Shown: positions 32,246-44,503 of the stretch, in pieces
Numbering within the stretch: the first letter of the stretch is position 1
Layout of the letters: each line of letters opens with the position of its first letter
DNA from: Helicoverpa zea
Lineage: Eukaryota; Arthropoda; Insecta; Lepidoptera; Noctuidae
Direction: 5' to 3'
Assembly (NCBI RefSeq): GCF_022581195.2
Contig: NC_061470.1
Span: 6,820,001-6,884,000 of the forward strand
Length of the DNA stretch: 64,000 nt
Notes under the pieces: generated by a model
Told to the model about the DNA's origin: nothing
Seen by the model: only the letters and a program-made list of their open reading frames with translations
The model's database searches: none
Program-made: the position numbers and the translations under genes

Positions 32246-35200
32246 AAACAACGTGAAAGGTAAACAGCTTGAGTAACGGAACGTATTTGTACAGGTACGT
32301 GCCGTGAAATGAAGCAGCTGCAAATAAATAAGGGTTTCAGCTCTCAGGGTAATTGCGAGCTCTTAAATGTTACTTTTTGGGAAAAATGTGAGCATCGTGT
32401 AGTTACTACTGAAGTCTTGGTATCCAAATACCCCGTGCGATAGTGGTATATCATTCATGAAATACTTGCGAGTAGGTATCATTCTCTTGCGTCTTTTCAG
32501 TGCACTCAACGGTCCACATACACTGTGCACAGTTTATAACCAATCAAAAAGTACTTTAAAACACTGAAATTAATTTATACTCTAATTTACTCTCTAAAGG
32601 TGTATGGTTGACATTTCTGTAAAAGTACAAAAAATACATCAAAGCCATAGATAAAACCTGAACTTGTGAAGTCACATCACTACAGTTGGATATCGGCATA
32701 CACATTCATAAAGTTTATAAGCCTCAAAGGTTTTACACAAATTGTTCGTCAGTAGTACGCTTTCAAACTCTCAGTGTGACTGAGCTGAAGAGCCTTCGCT
32801 AGTGTATAATGATCTGCCGGGAAATATGAAGAATTGAATGCCGAGCTTTACAAGTTTCTAGTTGAAAAGGATGGAAACTTTTAATAGGGGCGGACGTTGT
32901 ATGGCGCTGTTTCGTGTATTTTATATTTATGTTTTCTGAACGTTTTGTTCAGTTCTGTATTAGTTTTTGTGAAGGACTTTTATAGTGCGTGTAGATGAAA
33001 GATTGAAAAAACAGGATATACGTTTTCTATAACATGTATAATTCAAACTAGTTCCTCAACTCTAAAATACGAGAAGCAAAGAAAGTACCTAACATTTTGT
33101 TTATAAAAAAATATTTGAAGCACATAAAGCAAAATTCTAGCATCAAATAAAAGTTCAAAAGTAATAACTATATTTGCAGCTCTGCGGTAAGCAAAATTAA
33201 CATTAATTAAATGTGGTGTAATTAGCTTCGCCGTCAGGTTCGCGCTTCGCTTTGACGGTGACCGCAACCACTGAAATAGCTGAAATATCATATATAAATA
33301 ATTTTGACGAGAACTTGGTGTTGCGAGCGTAGCTGAGGGTTCTTTACTTGATTATATTATGCGAAGTGGTGAGATACCTAAAATTGTACGTAGGTTCGCT
33401 ATTTTTGGAACATCGACGTAGTTCATCTTCTCAGAAATTCATTAATAGAATCTTAGATTTTGTCGTAAATTGCCATGTTGAGGTAATGTTTGATTTGAGT
33501 GAGCCTGTTCTTGATACGATATTGTAACAGATTTTCCAATTTACACACACACAATAACAAGAAGAACACGATGGAATTTTTTCAAAAATATTTGTAGTAC
33601 CTATAGTTAGTTTAGTTTATGAAATATCAGTTTCAGAGAAAGGCAGGAGCTATCTAGATAGGCTATAAGACAAACGGTGTGGACGAGAGACAATGTTGTT
33701 CCTACATGGCCATCCTAAGAGGCACTATCTCGCATGCGACTGAGTAACAATAGAGGAATAACAAACTGCTAACAACCGACTATCGGAGCATCGCTGCAGA
33801 ATATCAACTACGTATGCTTGTAGGTTTATGTGACATTAGAGGCAGAAGTATCACGAACACCATACAAGATTATGAGGAATGAGGAAGTGTGTTGCCAATT
33901 GCTAATGTAATTGTATCGAATATCTTATGCACGGTTTCTCAGCACTTTTATCAGGTTTTTCCCTGAAAAAATAGTAAATAGGAATAAATAAAAAATAGTT
34001 TTGACATTTGATATTATATAAGCATAACTTATGTATATTTTCTATGTAGAGAAAAAACTGCACGGTTGTAGGTATATAACTAAGAGCATTGCTCTAATGT
34101 CCGTCTTATTCCTTGCACACCAAAGTCACTTCTGAGTTCAATGCATATTGCATTCTCTATCTACCAACTACATGAAAGAGCTTCTAGTGAAGGCAATACA
34201 AGTCGATTACCCATTACGATATCGATAGACATTATTCCGAATGTTTCTTCTCCAGTTCCCCTGCATCGTGACACTGAGTATCGATTAGTTACACTCGGAG
34301 TGTTGGTGACGGGCACTAGACGTTGTGAATGTGTTACTTTTGTGTATACTAGCTTGCCGCTTAATTAAATTCTATATGTATCTACTGCTTATTTTGTTGC
34401 TAGAGGGTTGAATGTTATTGAAAGATTTTTTAGACGTTTTTGAGTTCAATGTTTGTGGAGATTTGATGTAATATTTTGTGTTAATTAAGGTCCCTTACGG
34501 CTTTTTTTTTGTAGTTCTTTTTATCGTTAGGTACTGCTTTCTTAAGCATATGTTATTTTTGATTCATGTCGATGTGATGTTTCTACCTCAAAAATAAAAT
34601 TGTTACCTAATGATTTTATAGCCTATTACAGATATTATACATTTTACTTTCCATAAATTAGAGTTGAGACTCCTTACACGGAATTAAAAACGTTGAAGAT
34701 CAAGAACATGGTTTGTTTTTCTTAGAAACTTAAAAACGCGAAACTTTCCCTTTGAAGTCATAAAAGAGATGTGGAAAGCACTCACACAGATTACGAGGTG
34801 GTTCGGTGACACAAGTTTACGGTTTTAATGTCTAGCTTCAACAGGTTGTCGCCATATTGTCCACTTGTTCTTGTTAACAAGTGATATTGAGAATTAATGA
34901 GAGGTCATTAATCAACTGCTTTAATAAAATGACTCGAATATTATTTGTATTTAATTTATTTTAACACGCAGGCATATGAAGATACACACAGAAGTATTTC
35001 TTAGTTATTTTCAGGAATTTTATACTATAGCCGCGATACCTTTGTCAAGGGAAGTCATCATTACTTTACAATTTTTAATACCTGTAACTACCTCTACTTA
35101 CTCTATTTATGTCTACAGACTATAGCATAGCCTAAAGTGTCTCTATGCCTAGTAGGGTTAGTCGAATAAATAATAACAAACACAAACTAGAGGTAAAGTC

Positions 35201-37449
35201 CACAATGAACGTTGTTTATTTTGATTCATAGTAGGTATACTACACTAATTGAAATAGGTATGTAGGTATATTGTTATTGAACAGAGTTGATTGATTCACG
35301 GTTTACTTGTGTTCAGAGAGTATTCAATTTAATGGTAATTCAAAGGGAAACCTTGAACTATGTATTTTCTCCGCATACGTGTGTTTTTTTATTGTTGTCA
35401 ATATTCAGAATTTACATAGCCACAAAAATGCTCCTAGTTTCCACACTGTAAATTTTGATTTCGTCAATTGAAACTACCAGATTTTATGAAATTAAACTCC
35501 AATGGGTCGACCCAAAATATTGTGGATTTATATTAAATATTTTATGGATACCCTATTATACCATACGGCCAGACGTGGATGACAAAATCGAGAAATGTTG
35601 ACGATTTAACGATCTGGTCAAATTAACATGAACATTTCATGAAACGCAACCATTTCATGAAATGCTCAAGCTTTTCATGAAGTGGTCAATTCTACGATAT
35701 GGCTACGACATATATACATAATCCCAAATAATACTCAACATATGGCTATTGAATTTCAGTCAGAGATTAGTACTATATATTAATTTAACATCAGCTCTTT
35801 CAGTAAAAGCGACAAGGATACCAAGAAAGCAATATGTACTAATCACTTGAATAACCTTGACATATCTAGAATTGTGTTGTCGATACAAATCAAGTTACTT
35901 ATACTTGAACTGTGCTTAAAGCAAGGCAATTTATTTATTCCGTCTTTCACTCTGCTTAACAAGCCAGCCAAGCAATCATATGCGATCGCTTGCAATGTCT
36001 AGCAGAATACTTATTTCATATTTAAATAATGTATGGATTTTTTTAGATGGAAAGTGCATATTTAGATGGATTTTGCATAAGAGAAAATGATAGGTAAATG
36101 AGCAACGTTAACACGAGGCTTTTTAGTCTTTTTGGAGTACCAGTGTTTTATAAGAAGCAAACAAGGTCTTCCAGTAAGAGCACAGTCTAAAAATCATATG
36201 TTCTTTATACTGTGGTAAGAGGTTGTAAATTCATTAAGTAAAGTAGAGATTATCGACTTGTTTCTGTGTTGGTGCATTATTAAATTCATCAGTAAAAACA
36301 ACCTACATCAAAAAAGCTTTTAAAACATTTCAAAGACTTTCACAAATTCGTATCCATCCAACGGACCCATTAATAAAGCGAAGTACAATGAAAATACATT
36401 ACGTAACATGAACACGACATTGCGTTAAAACCATCCGTGTGAGATGAGATCGGTCCAATTGCGGGAATTTTTCCATATCCCACTGTGAAGCAGAAATATG
36501 CAAAATGTTATAGCTTCGAGCTCTCGCCGCAAATATTCATATTGCCACTATAATGTCGCTCGAGGTATCTTCTGTGCACTTTCGCAATTTTTATTCTGAA
36601 GAATATAGGTATTTGGAAGTTTTACAGTTTCTTTAGTGAATATTTTCACAATTCTTATAAGAATTGTACGTATTTTATGAGTGTGCGGTAAGCACTAAAC
36701 GAAAAAAGCCTATGTTTTGGACCTGTCTCAATGACCTGTCTCCTGTGATTGGATACAAGAATTTGAAAATCCCAAATAGTCTGCGATGTGCTGATTTCTA
36801 ATAACTATTGTTTTACAAATTGAATCAATAAACCATAGCCTTACAGGACGTGTAACCCAACTTTTCATTTAAATATCTTAAGGTCCTAAAATTAACTTGG
36901 GTTATCATCACCACAAAGGATAATAATATAAGGTCCTTCTCTGTTAGGTAATCTCAAACCTTCGAGCGGGTGGTATTTCTGTCGGTCATGAAATGATAGT
37001 ATGTAAGACAAGTACCTACAAGACTTCATATTTAGATCTTTGAGCCCGTTCTGGTCTGGTTCGCAAGGAATTTTCCCTAGCGTGCGAGCCTTGGATAACT
37101 TACAATGTTTCGGCTAAAATTAGGTATTCGATAGGACATAATTCAGTATTTAGATTTAATAATGTTTGTGTAGTATGTTGTTGGAAATGGAAGTTTCTGA
37201 TGATTCATTAATTAGATGCTCAATTTACAAGACGTTTTTTTTAGCATACGCGTGGGTACTTTCTTTTTAAAAATTATTTGTGCTTTGATACTTCTAAAAA
37301 GTAAATAATAAGGTTAATTTTAAGGTGGCTCAATCTGCCAACAACATTTTTTGTCGTACACATTCTAAATTGTTCATAATCATAAGTTTTTGTAACAGTG
37401 GCTTCTTTTATGGCGTTCATACCATGCTAGATAGCCAATAGAGCTAATT
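32246..37449 (+). other. Intron-like DNA
   Basis: AT-rich sequence without recognised genes. A possible repeat with palindromic TTTCATGAAA motifs lies at 35600-35700 (listed). ORFs at 34141-34368 (plus) and 33043-33291 (minus) show no recognisable domain. Confidence 0.45.
35600..35700. repeat. Clustered palindromic TTTCATGAAA motifs
   Basis: Three TTCATGAA palindromes lie at about 35635-35680 (ATTTCATGAAACG, ATTTCATGAAATG, TTTTCATGAAGTG), spaced 16-20 bp apart, between ATCTGGTCAAATT and GTGGTCAATT. Probably part of a small repeat element; no family recognised. Confidence 0.6.
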
Positions 37450-38019
37450 AAAAAAACCGGCCAAGTGCGAGTCGGACTCGTGCACGAAGGGTTCCGTAAA
37501 TTACAGTTAAATCAACCTATCTCAAAAACTATAAGAGATACTTTGATCAAACCAAAAATCGTTGAAAGAGTTAATTAGCATGCATCACCTCTATTTTTTT
37601 TAGAATTTTATACCCCGTAGTTATAAAAATAGAGGGGGGGGGACATACTTTTTACGACTTTGAGAGCTGATATCTCAAAAACCGTTCACTTTAAGAAAAA
37701 TGTTTTTTAGAAAACTTTATATCATTTTAAAAGACCTTTCCATTGATACCCCACACGGGTATGTACATCGAAAAAAAAAATTTCATCCCTCAGTTACATG
37801 TATGGGGGGCCCCACCCCCAATTCTTTTTTTTACTATTTAGTGTCATATTTTTGTAGCGGTTCATACAACACATATTCCCATCAAATTTCATCACTGTAG
37901 TACTTATAGTTTCCGAGTAAATCGGCTGTGACAGACGGACAGACGGACAGACGGACAGACGGACATGACGAAACTATAAGGGTTCCGTTTTTGCCATTTT
38001 GGCTACGGAACCCTAAAAA
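37450..38019 (+). repeat. GGCCAAGTGCGAGTCGG / GGGTTCCG interspersed repeat, full-length type
   Basis: Starts with an A-run then CCGGCCAAGTGCGAGTCGGA and GTGCACGAAGGGTTCCG, carries four GACGGACA units at 37932-37964, and ends TTTTGGCTACGGAACCCTAA. About 570 bp. Same family as 22174-22473 and 48250-48547, but with a different middle. Confidence 0.8.
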
Positions 38020-38974
38020 GCACCATATTACCATGTATCCGATACCTACAGTTTAACAAAGTCACGAGCCCCTATGTAAACAGAGTCAGTGACCGGCATA
38101 TTTATTTCATAGTGCACTGACATTTCACGATGAATACTCATTACGAGTCACTCAATGTGACGTCATTGGTGACGTCATTTGTTTATTGGTCGAGGAAGCC
38201 ATCTTCCGACGGGATATCCTCTCTCTGTATGTATTATGCGGATTTATATTGCCTTTTAATAATAAGAGAGTACCTATTGCATTTATGTAATACAGATTTT
38301 ACATAATGTTTCATTTGTAATCACGTCATATCACACTAATATTATGAACGTGAAGGTTTTGAAATTGTGCCAACCGAATTTTAATGATATATATGGCTGA
38401 TACATCAGAATCATGATTAAGCGTTTTATAAGCGTATTAGGTATATGAGTGTACAAAATAGCTTTAAAACCGCTGGAACAGCCAGTTTATTACCTAATAT
38501 TTTATAAGTAAAACATAAATTAGTAGCCAAATTATATTTTGAAAACCACTCAACGAGTCTTGTTAAAGCTTTTGATTTTAATTAAGAGATTTCTCGAAAA
38601 AGGTCAAAACTTTAAACTAAGTTCTTAATTGACGGCTGAGTGAAATAAGTTAACATTTAAAGAGCATTTAGTAATTAAGGATAGTGGCTAAGTAAAAATA
38701 TTTTTGCTAATTGTGTTTTTTTTTATTTCAGTGTTTTATTTCTTTTTTGGTATCTAAAATAGCTATAAGCTTTTCCAAAGTAAAAAACCAACGATATTCT
38801 TTCATTCAATAACATGTAAGTATCACAAACGAACAGCCAACCCCAGCACTACGTAAAATTAGTTTCAATCAACCAAATGGATCCAAATCTCGGCGCAAAC
38901 ATAGATCAATACCCAATACCTGGCTATCATTTATTTTGCAATATAGACCTTTTTTTACTCTTTACATGACTCTT
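38020..38974 (+). other. Intron-like DNA
   Basis: No repeat or exon recognised in this stretch. Confidence 0.45.
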
Positions 38975-39565
38975 TTAAATAGACCAACAGCTTTGATAAC
39001 CGCTCCCGCGTCGAAAGAATAACCGACCCGTAAAAGAAAATCTAATATCGATACATTCTATATACGCTAATGCTATCGCAGTTCCTGGTATCAAACGATA
39101 AGTATTACTGACATTCAGTTCTACGGCAATAGTTTTACCACCAGACATTGGCTCCAACTTTTGCGCCAACTTATGGTGGGTCCATGCGATACCAACTTTC
39201 CTAGAATTTTGTCTGCGCAACAAATAGGTGCTTACAAAAGTCTGAGCCAATGATAAGTCTGCAGAAATATCTTGTCATCATATTTTCACTCAGACTTTAG
39301 ATTTTTACACAGACTTTCCATTTCCACTTTAGGGTTTTATTCAGATCATATTTATTTAACGTATTTCTATAGACTTAAAGTCTGTATCGTGCGGATCCAC
39401 CATTGGACATATTGGTTCTCTCAAAGGATTTTGTACCAACATTTGCAGTTCTTTCAAATGCATGTACAAATGTTGGTCAGCTCGTTTGCTGCCGACATGT
39501 AGGGTTGCAGCGTGAGAAGATACAATTCGACCTCTTTTGCTTATTGATTTTTCTGTTTGACACAC
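38975..39565 (-). other. Two consecutive unrecognised minus-strand ORFs
   Basis: The upstream ORF (39565-39356, 69 residues, preceded in frame by TCWV) begins CQTEKSISKRGR and contains LYMHLKELQML and a PICPMVDPHD segment. The downstream ORF (39250-38975, 91 residues) begins MAQTFVSTYLLRRQNSRKVG and contains AWTHHKLAQKLEPMSGGKT. Their amino-acid makeup is more protein-like than other ORFs nearby, and codon use is less AT-biased than the intron. I recognise neither. They could be a decayed mobile-element or retrocopy fragment, or chance. Confidence 0.25.
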
Positions 39566-39609
39566 CCAACATGTGTGAGGTTATTTTGTGGATGGGTCTT
39601 TTTAATTGA

Positions 39610-41300
39610 GGTCAGCTGAATTGACAAAACATGGTTGTACGAAATGTTTATCATAACTTCATACCACTGAATATTTTTTGAATCCCACCTCATTGTTAAA
39701 TTAGTTGGACGTAGTAATTATACATGAACACCTACATCTTATAATTGAATATCACCCAGTTGATCTTGCTAAAAAATTATCTCTCTAAGCAAAACCGATT
39801 AACATAAAGACAAAGATACGTCCTATATAAAGGAGTTTCCTAGAAACAAAAGTCGTATAAAAAATTAAACTAATAAGGCTATTATAATATCAAAGAATCT
39901 TGAACTAAGTCCTGCCCTTGTTGCTACCTTCGAGGACAATCGTTTGAACCTCAGTTCTTTGACTCCTTACATTTAGTGACCTTTGATTCCTTTCTCAATT
40001 TGATGTAACTGTCTCAGACAGTCGCTCTCACAACGATTACAATAATCTGTAATGTTTGGGCTTCAAAAGGTTTATGTCAATTTCTATTATGCCGTGATAT
40101 CTTTGCTTTCTTTTTATTTTGATGTAAAACAAGCAAGATAAATATCTTACCTTAGGTATTCCAAAACTTTTAGTGGTAGAGATTTTTTTGATGAGGACCC
40201 ATTAATCATGATGACAAAGTTTACACAAGAAACATCTTTTCACGTTAGGAACTTACGTCTGTTATAACTACAATTTCACGACCTAGGTACACGGATGGTT
40301 ACGTAACCATAACCACTTTAAAATCATCTTCAATTTTAGATCCATAACGACATTGAGTCTCATCTACTTGTTCCTCAAAAAATTTACTATTCGTTTTACT
40401 CACTACTAGTAGTTTTTCACGTTTAAGTATTCTACGATGCTTATGTCAAAGTAATACCGTTTGGTAAGAAAATCGAATGCCCAAGCCCAAATTGGGTACG
40501 AATTGGCTAAGATTTTTCACCATGGGAGCGAGTAAAACATTGATTAAATTACCAAAAACAAAGGAAGATGTAAGTATAAAGATTTTAAAAAGCCTGTTAT
40601 ACACTGATTGTTTCTCGTGTGAATTTTAGATTTTCCCTGTCTCCAAACAATGGAGTTTGTCCCATTGTTCATGAATTCCGTTATCTCGTTTGCGTAAACG
40701 GTTTGACTTGAACGCGCGAAAATCTTATCAGTGACTTTCATGTTTGTTGATTGTATGTAAAGCTGACGTTGGTTTTTACACCTCTTTTGTATTCTAGACT
40801 TAAATCTGGAATATAAGGTCGCAAAAACGTTGTTTTATTTCGATAAGAATCTCAACAAGTTATAATTTTTTACAAGTAAAACTGAACCCGTAGTAACATT
40901 AAAATGCAACTTGCAACTTAAAACTAGTAAACGCCGTCAAAAATTTATTTTAGTCGCTGTCACCCGATAGTGTACCCAAAAGGCTGGCAGCATTGCAACG
41001 TGGAATTGCCATTTTAAAATCATACCTCCATAAAAATATTTTATTTATTAGAATTTTACCGTTAGTGACAGGACGGAAATTATATATGCCACGCTTGTAG
41101 GCACTGGATGTCTAGTTTTATTTATTTACCAACTATAGTAAATTGTTTTTAAAAGGTCAGTTTAATCGACTAGCAAGTTTACGTATATTTTGATGACACC
41201 ATTTTCCTTTGATGACAGAACGTGAACTGGACTTGACAAATACTTATAGCACCGAATACATATTAGGACACGTTATCTTCAAACATCGTATATTTCGGGT
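39610..41300 (+). other. Intron-like DNA
   Basis: AT-rich, no gene or repeat recognised before the LINE 3' end. Confidence 0.45.
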
Positions 41301-41575
41301 TCGGGTTTAAGACACTTTATTCTCATAAAGAATCACATTCACTTACATGAGAATTAAATATTAAATAATAACATAGCAATTTGCCGAGCGGCGTACATAT
41401 TATGCAAAAAAAACTAACCAAGTGGGTAAGTACACATGAATGGCAAAGACATTTTTTATTAGTGGAAAGACGGTAGATGTGAATACTTTAAAACATGCAC
41501 GATTTGTACAGAAACAAATACACGGATCAGCGTAGACTAGATGTGGTACGTGTTATGTTAGTGAGCGTAGTTTAT

Positions 41576-44503
41576 CTAAGTTAGTTTATTTGTATTTGTG
41601 ACATAACTCTTTAGTAATTTTTTAAATGTTTGCATGGTTTTTGCATCTTTTATATTTTTAGGCAATTTATTGTATATTTTTGCACCGTCGTACATGATAT
41701 TTTTTTTACCATAGTTGGTACGAGGTTTTACTAGTTTTATGTCATTAGCATTTCTTAGTTTAATTTTTTGTGATTGAAATTTTCTATTGAAGTGTATTTG
41801 TGTGTGTATAGTCTTATTTAATATTTTTCGTATTAATATGCAAGTGTAGTAATGATAACTTTGTGAAATATTCATTATTTTAGTATTTTTATATAATTTA
41901 TCGGTAGGTGTTAGAAAGTCGTAATTAAATAGTACTTTTATAAGTTTGTTCTGTGCTGTTTGTATTAAGGCCAAGTTTGTTGGGGCAGCAGGACCCCATA
42001 GTTCTATTAAATAGTCCAAATGTGGTTTAATTAACGAATTATATATCAGGTAGCGTATTTGACGTGGGAGACACTTGGTAATATTTTTTAACGTACCTGT
42101 GAGAGCAGTTAATTTTGATTTAATTTTATTTATATGTGGTTTCCACGACAGATGGTTATCTAAAGTTAGACCTAGATACTTTTCATTGTCTACTTTAGTT
42201 ATGATTTTATTATTAATAGCAAGAGGTCTATGATGCAATATCTTTTTATTTTTAGCCGAAAAAATTATATAGTTTGTTTTAGCTGTGTTTATAGTTAAGA
42301 GGTTATATTGAAACCAGTCGTTCAGTTTATTTAAATCTGCCTGTGCATCTGCTATTATTGTATCAATTGAGTTACCGAAATAAAATAAACATGTATCATC
42401 TGCGTATAGTGTGATATCACCTGTCAATCCGATTTTATGTATATTATTTATGTAAACAAGGAAAAACAGAGGTCCTAAAATGGATCCTTGTGGAATACCA
42501 AAAGTGACTTTTCTGGGGCTGCTTTCCGTTTTACCGATCTTAACTATTTGGATCCGGTTGGTAAGATATGATTTAAAAGTATCATGTGCTTTACCGGTAA
42601 TGCCAATGTCGTACAATTTTCCTAATAAAAGATCATGACTAATTGTATCGAATGCTTTTTTAAGATCGATAAATACGCCTAACGCTATTTGTTTCCTATC
42701 GATATTTAGTTTTAGTTTTGTTATAAGATCTACGGTTGCCGATAGGGTATTGGATTTTGGCCGAAAGCCATATTGCTTGTCATACATGAAATTTAGATTA
42801 GTTAAATGGGTTTCTAGGCGATTATAAAGTATACGTTCATAGATTTTTGAAAACACTGGAAGTACAGAAATAGGGCGATAATTACTTGGGTCTGTTTTAC
42901 TGCCTGATTTGTATATTGGTGTCACTTTTGCTATTTTGAGGTTATCGGGGAAGGTTCCTTCTTCAAAATTCTTATTAATACAATCTGTGAGCTCCTCAAC
43001 AATCATATTCGATACGCATTTTAGTGATTTCACATTTATACCATCTATGCCCGAGCTGCTATTTGTATTTAGACTATGAATGATTTTAGCAACTTCACTG
43101 TTTGTTGCAGGTGTTAGGTGAGTTAGCGTTGTGGTTGTATGAGATGTACATGATCCGGTATAGGATAAATTATTAGTATGATAATGCTTGGGAATCTGGT
43201 TTGCTAGAGCCGATCCAATATTAGAAAAGAAGTCATTAAAATATTCACATATGTCTACCTCATCAGTTAAATATCTGTCCCTTAATTGGAGTTTATTGGG
43301 TGCTGTGACTTCTTTGGTCTTGTTTTTTGAGAGGCTATTTATCAATGACCACATTTTCTTTGGCTTGTCTTTACACTTACCAAAGGCAGATAAATAGTAA
43401 GTACTCTTTGTGTGTTGTATATTTTCTGAGACTTCGTTACGTTTCTTGATAAATATTTCTTTACATTGTGTATCGTTAGGGTTGTTTTTGTGCAGGGTCC
43501 ATATAGCATTTCGATTATTAATTTCAGATATTATCTCTCTATTTATCCACTCTTGTCTAGGCGGGTTTGCTATTTTAGTTTTCGTAATTTTACTTTTTTT
43601 GATATTCAATTTTATTTTGTCTTCTAAAATTTGATAGTTACAGTTTTTTGTGATATTTTCATCTTCCATCGTGATTTTATGCAACAACTCATAATTTACA
43701 GATTCATATTTCTTTAACCTTTGTGGACGTGTTCTTTTGATTTCGAAATAAATATGCTTGTGATCTGACATTGGTGTCTCGATTAAAGCAAAGTGAAACC
43801 TGTTTTCTTGTAGATTTGAGGATATGTGGTCAATTATTGTTCCGGTTGAGGCAGTTTCACGGGTGCAATAATTTTTATCAATCTTGTTTACAATTTTATA
43901 GCCGTTTTCTTGTAAGATTTCTTTGTATATAGTAGTCAAATTATCTGGATTCAAAAGATTAAAGTTAAAATCGCCAAAGACAACTCCTCTTTTTCTCTGG
44001 TGCAGTTGGTGGCTATAAATATCAAGAAAATTTTTGGCATTGACTGTTACTGGTTTTCTGTATACAGCTCCTATGTCTAATGAATAGTTTTTAAGGTGGA
44101 CCCAAAGAAAATGGTTATCATTAGAACATTTTTCTTCAATAAGCCAATGATTCAAGTCCTTTCGAATAAATATTGAGACTCCACCACCTCGCGTATTGCT
44201 TCGGTGATTGTAATAGTGTTCAAATCCAGATATTTGTAGTCTCTTGGCTTCATCGCTAGATTTTATCCAGGTTTCTGTAACGACAATGACGTCCAGGGGG
44301 TTTTGAAAAGATTGTACCACGCATTCCAGTTCATCTAATTTTCCAGGTTTTAAGATGCTGCGAGCATTTGTGTATAAGAATTTAATTGATTTTTTGCTAG
44401 AAACAACGTCTTTGTATGAATCGGTTTTTTGGTAAGAAATTGTATTAGCCAGAGTAGCAGAGTTGTTGTTGTTGTCGTTGAGATTTAAATTTAATGGTCG
44501 TAG
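41576..44503 (-). CDS. LINE ORF2: endonuclease and reverse transcriptase
   Basis: The frame is open from the ORF1 overlap to the stop at 41576. The N-terminal APE-type endonuclease shows FLYTNARSI, IVVTETW, RGGGVSIFIRK, VFGDFNFN and MSDHKHIYFE. The reverse transcriptase shows AKVTPIYKSG, SNYRPISVLPVFSKIYERIL, QYGFRPKSNTLSA, VFIDLKKAFDTISHD, GIPQGSILGPLFFLVYIN, the catalytic LYADDTCLF, and YLGLTLDNHLSW. The product copies its own RNA at a nicked target site. No ATG occurs before the last endonuclease motif (TPMSDHK), so independent initiation would lose the nuclease. This favours translation as an ORF1-ORF2 fusion by -1 frameshift. Length and motifs indicate an intact protein; clade is by motif style only. 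Confidence 0.92.
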   Translation of the reverse strand, partial: LRPLNLNLNDNNNNSATLANTISYQKTDSYKDVVSSKKSIKFLYTNARSILKPGKLDELECVVQSFQNPLDVIVVTETWIKSSDEAKRLQISGFEHYYNHRSNTRGGGVSIFIRKDLNHWLIEEKCSNDNHFLWVHLKNYSLDIGAVYRKPVTVNAKNFLDIYSHQLHQRKRGVVFGDFNFNLLNPDNLTTIYKEILQENGYKIVNKIDKNYCTRETASTGTIIDHISSNLQENRFHFALIETPMSDHKHIYFEIKRTRPQRLKKYESVNYELLHKITMEDENITKNCNYQILEDKIKLNIKKSKITKTKIANPPRQEWINREIISEINNRNAIWTLHKNNPNDTQCKEIFIKKRNEVSENIQHTKSTYYLSAFGKCKDKPKKMWSLINSLSKNKTKEVTAPNKLQLRDRYLTDEVDICEYFNDFFSNIGSALANQIPKHYHTNNLSYTGSCTSHTTTTLTHLTPATNSEVAKIIHSLNTNSSSGIDGINVKSLKCVSNMIVEELTDCINKNFEEGTFPDNLKIAKVTPIYKSGSKTDPSNYRPISVLPVFSKIYERILYNRLETHLTNLNFMYDKQYGFRPKSNTLSATVDLITKLKLNIDRKQIALGVFIDLKKAFDTISHDLLLGKLYDIGITGKAHDTFKSYLTNRIQIVKIGKTESSPRKVTFGIPQGSILGPLFFLVYINNIHKIGLTGDITLYADDTCLFYFGNSIDTIIADAQADLNKLNDWFQYNLLTINTAKTNYIIFSAKNKKILHHRPLAINNKIITKVDNEKYLGLTLDNHLSWKPHINKIKSKLTALTGTLKNITKCLPRQIRYLIYNSLIKPHLDYLIELWGPAAPTNLALIQTAQNKLIKVLFNYDFLTPTDKLYKNTKIMNISQSYHYYTCILIRKILNKTIHTQIHFNRKFQSQKIKLRNANDIKLVKPRTNYGKKNIMYDGAKIYNKLPKNIKDAKTMQTFKKLLKSYVTNTNKLT

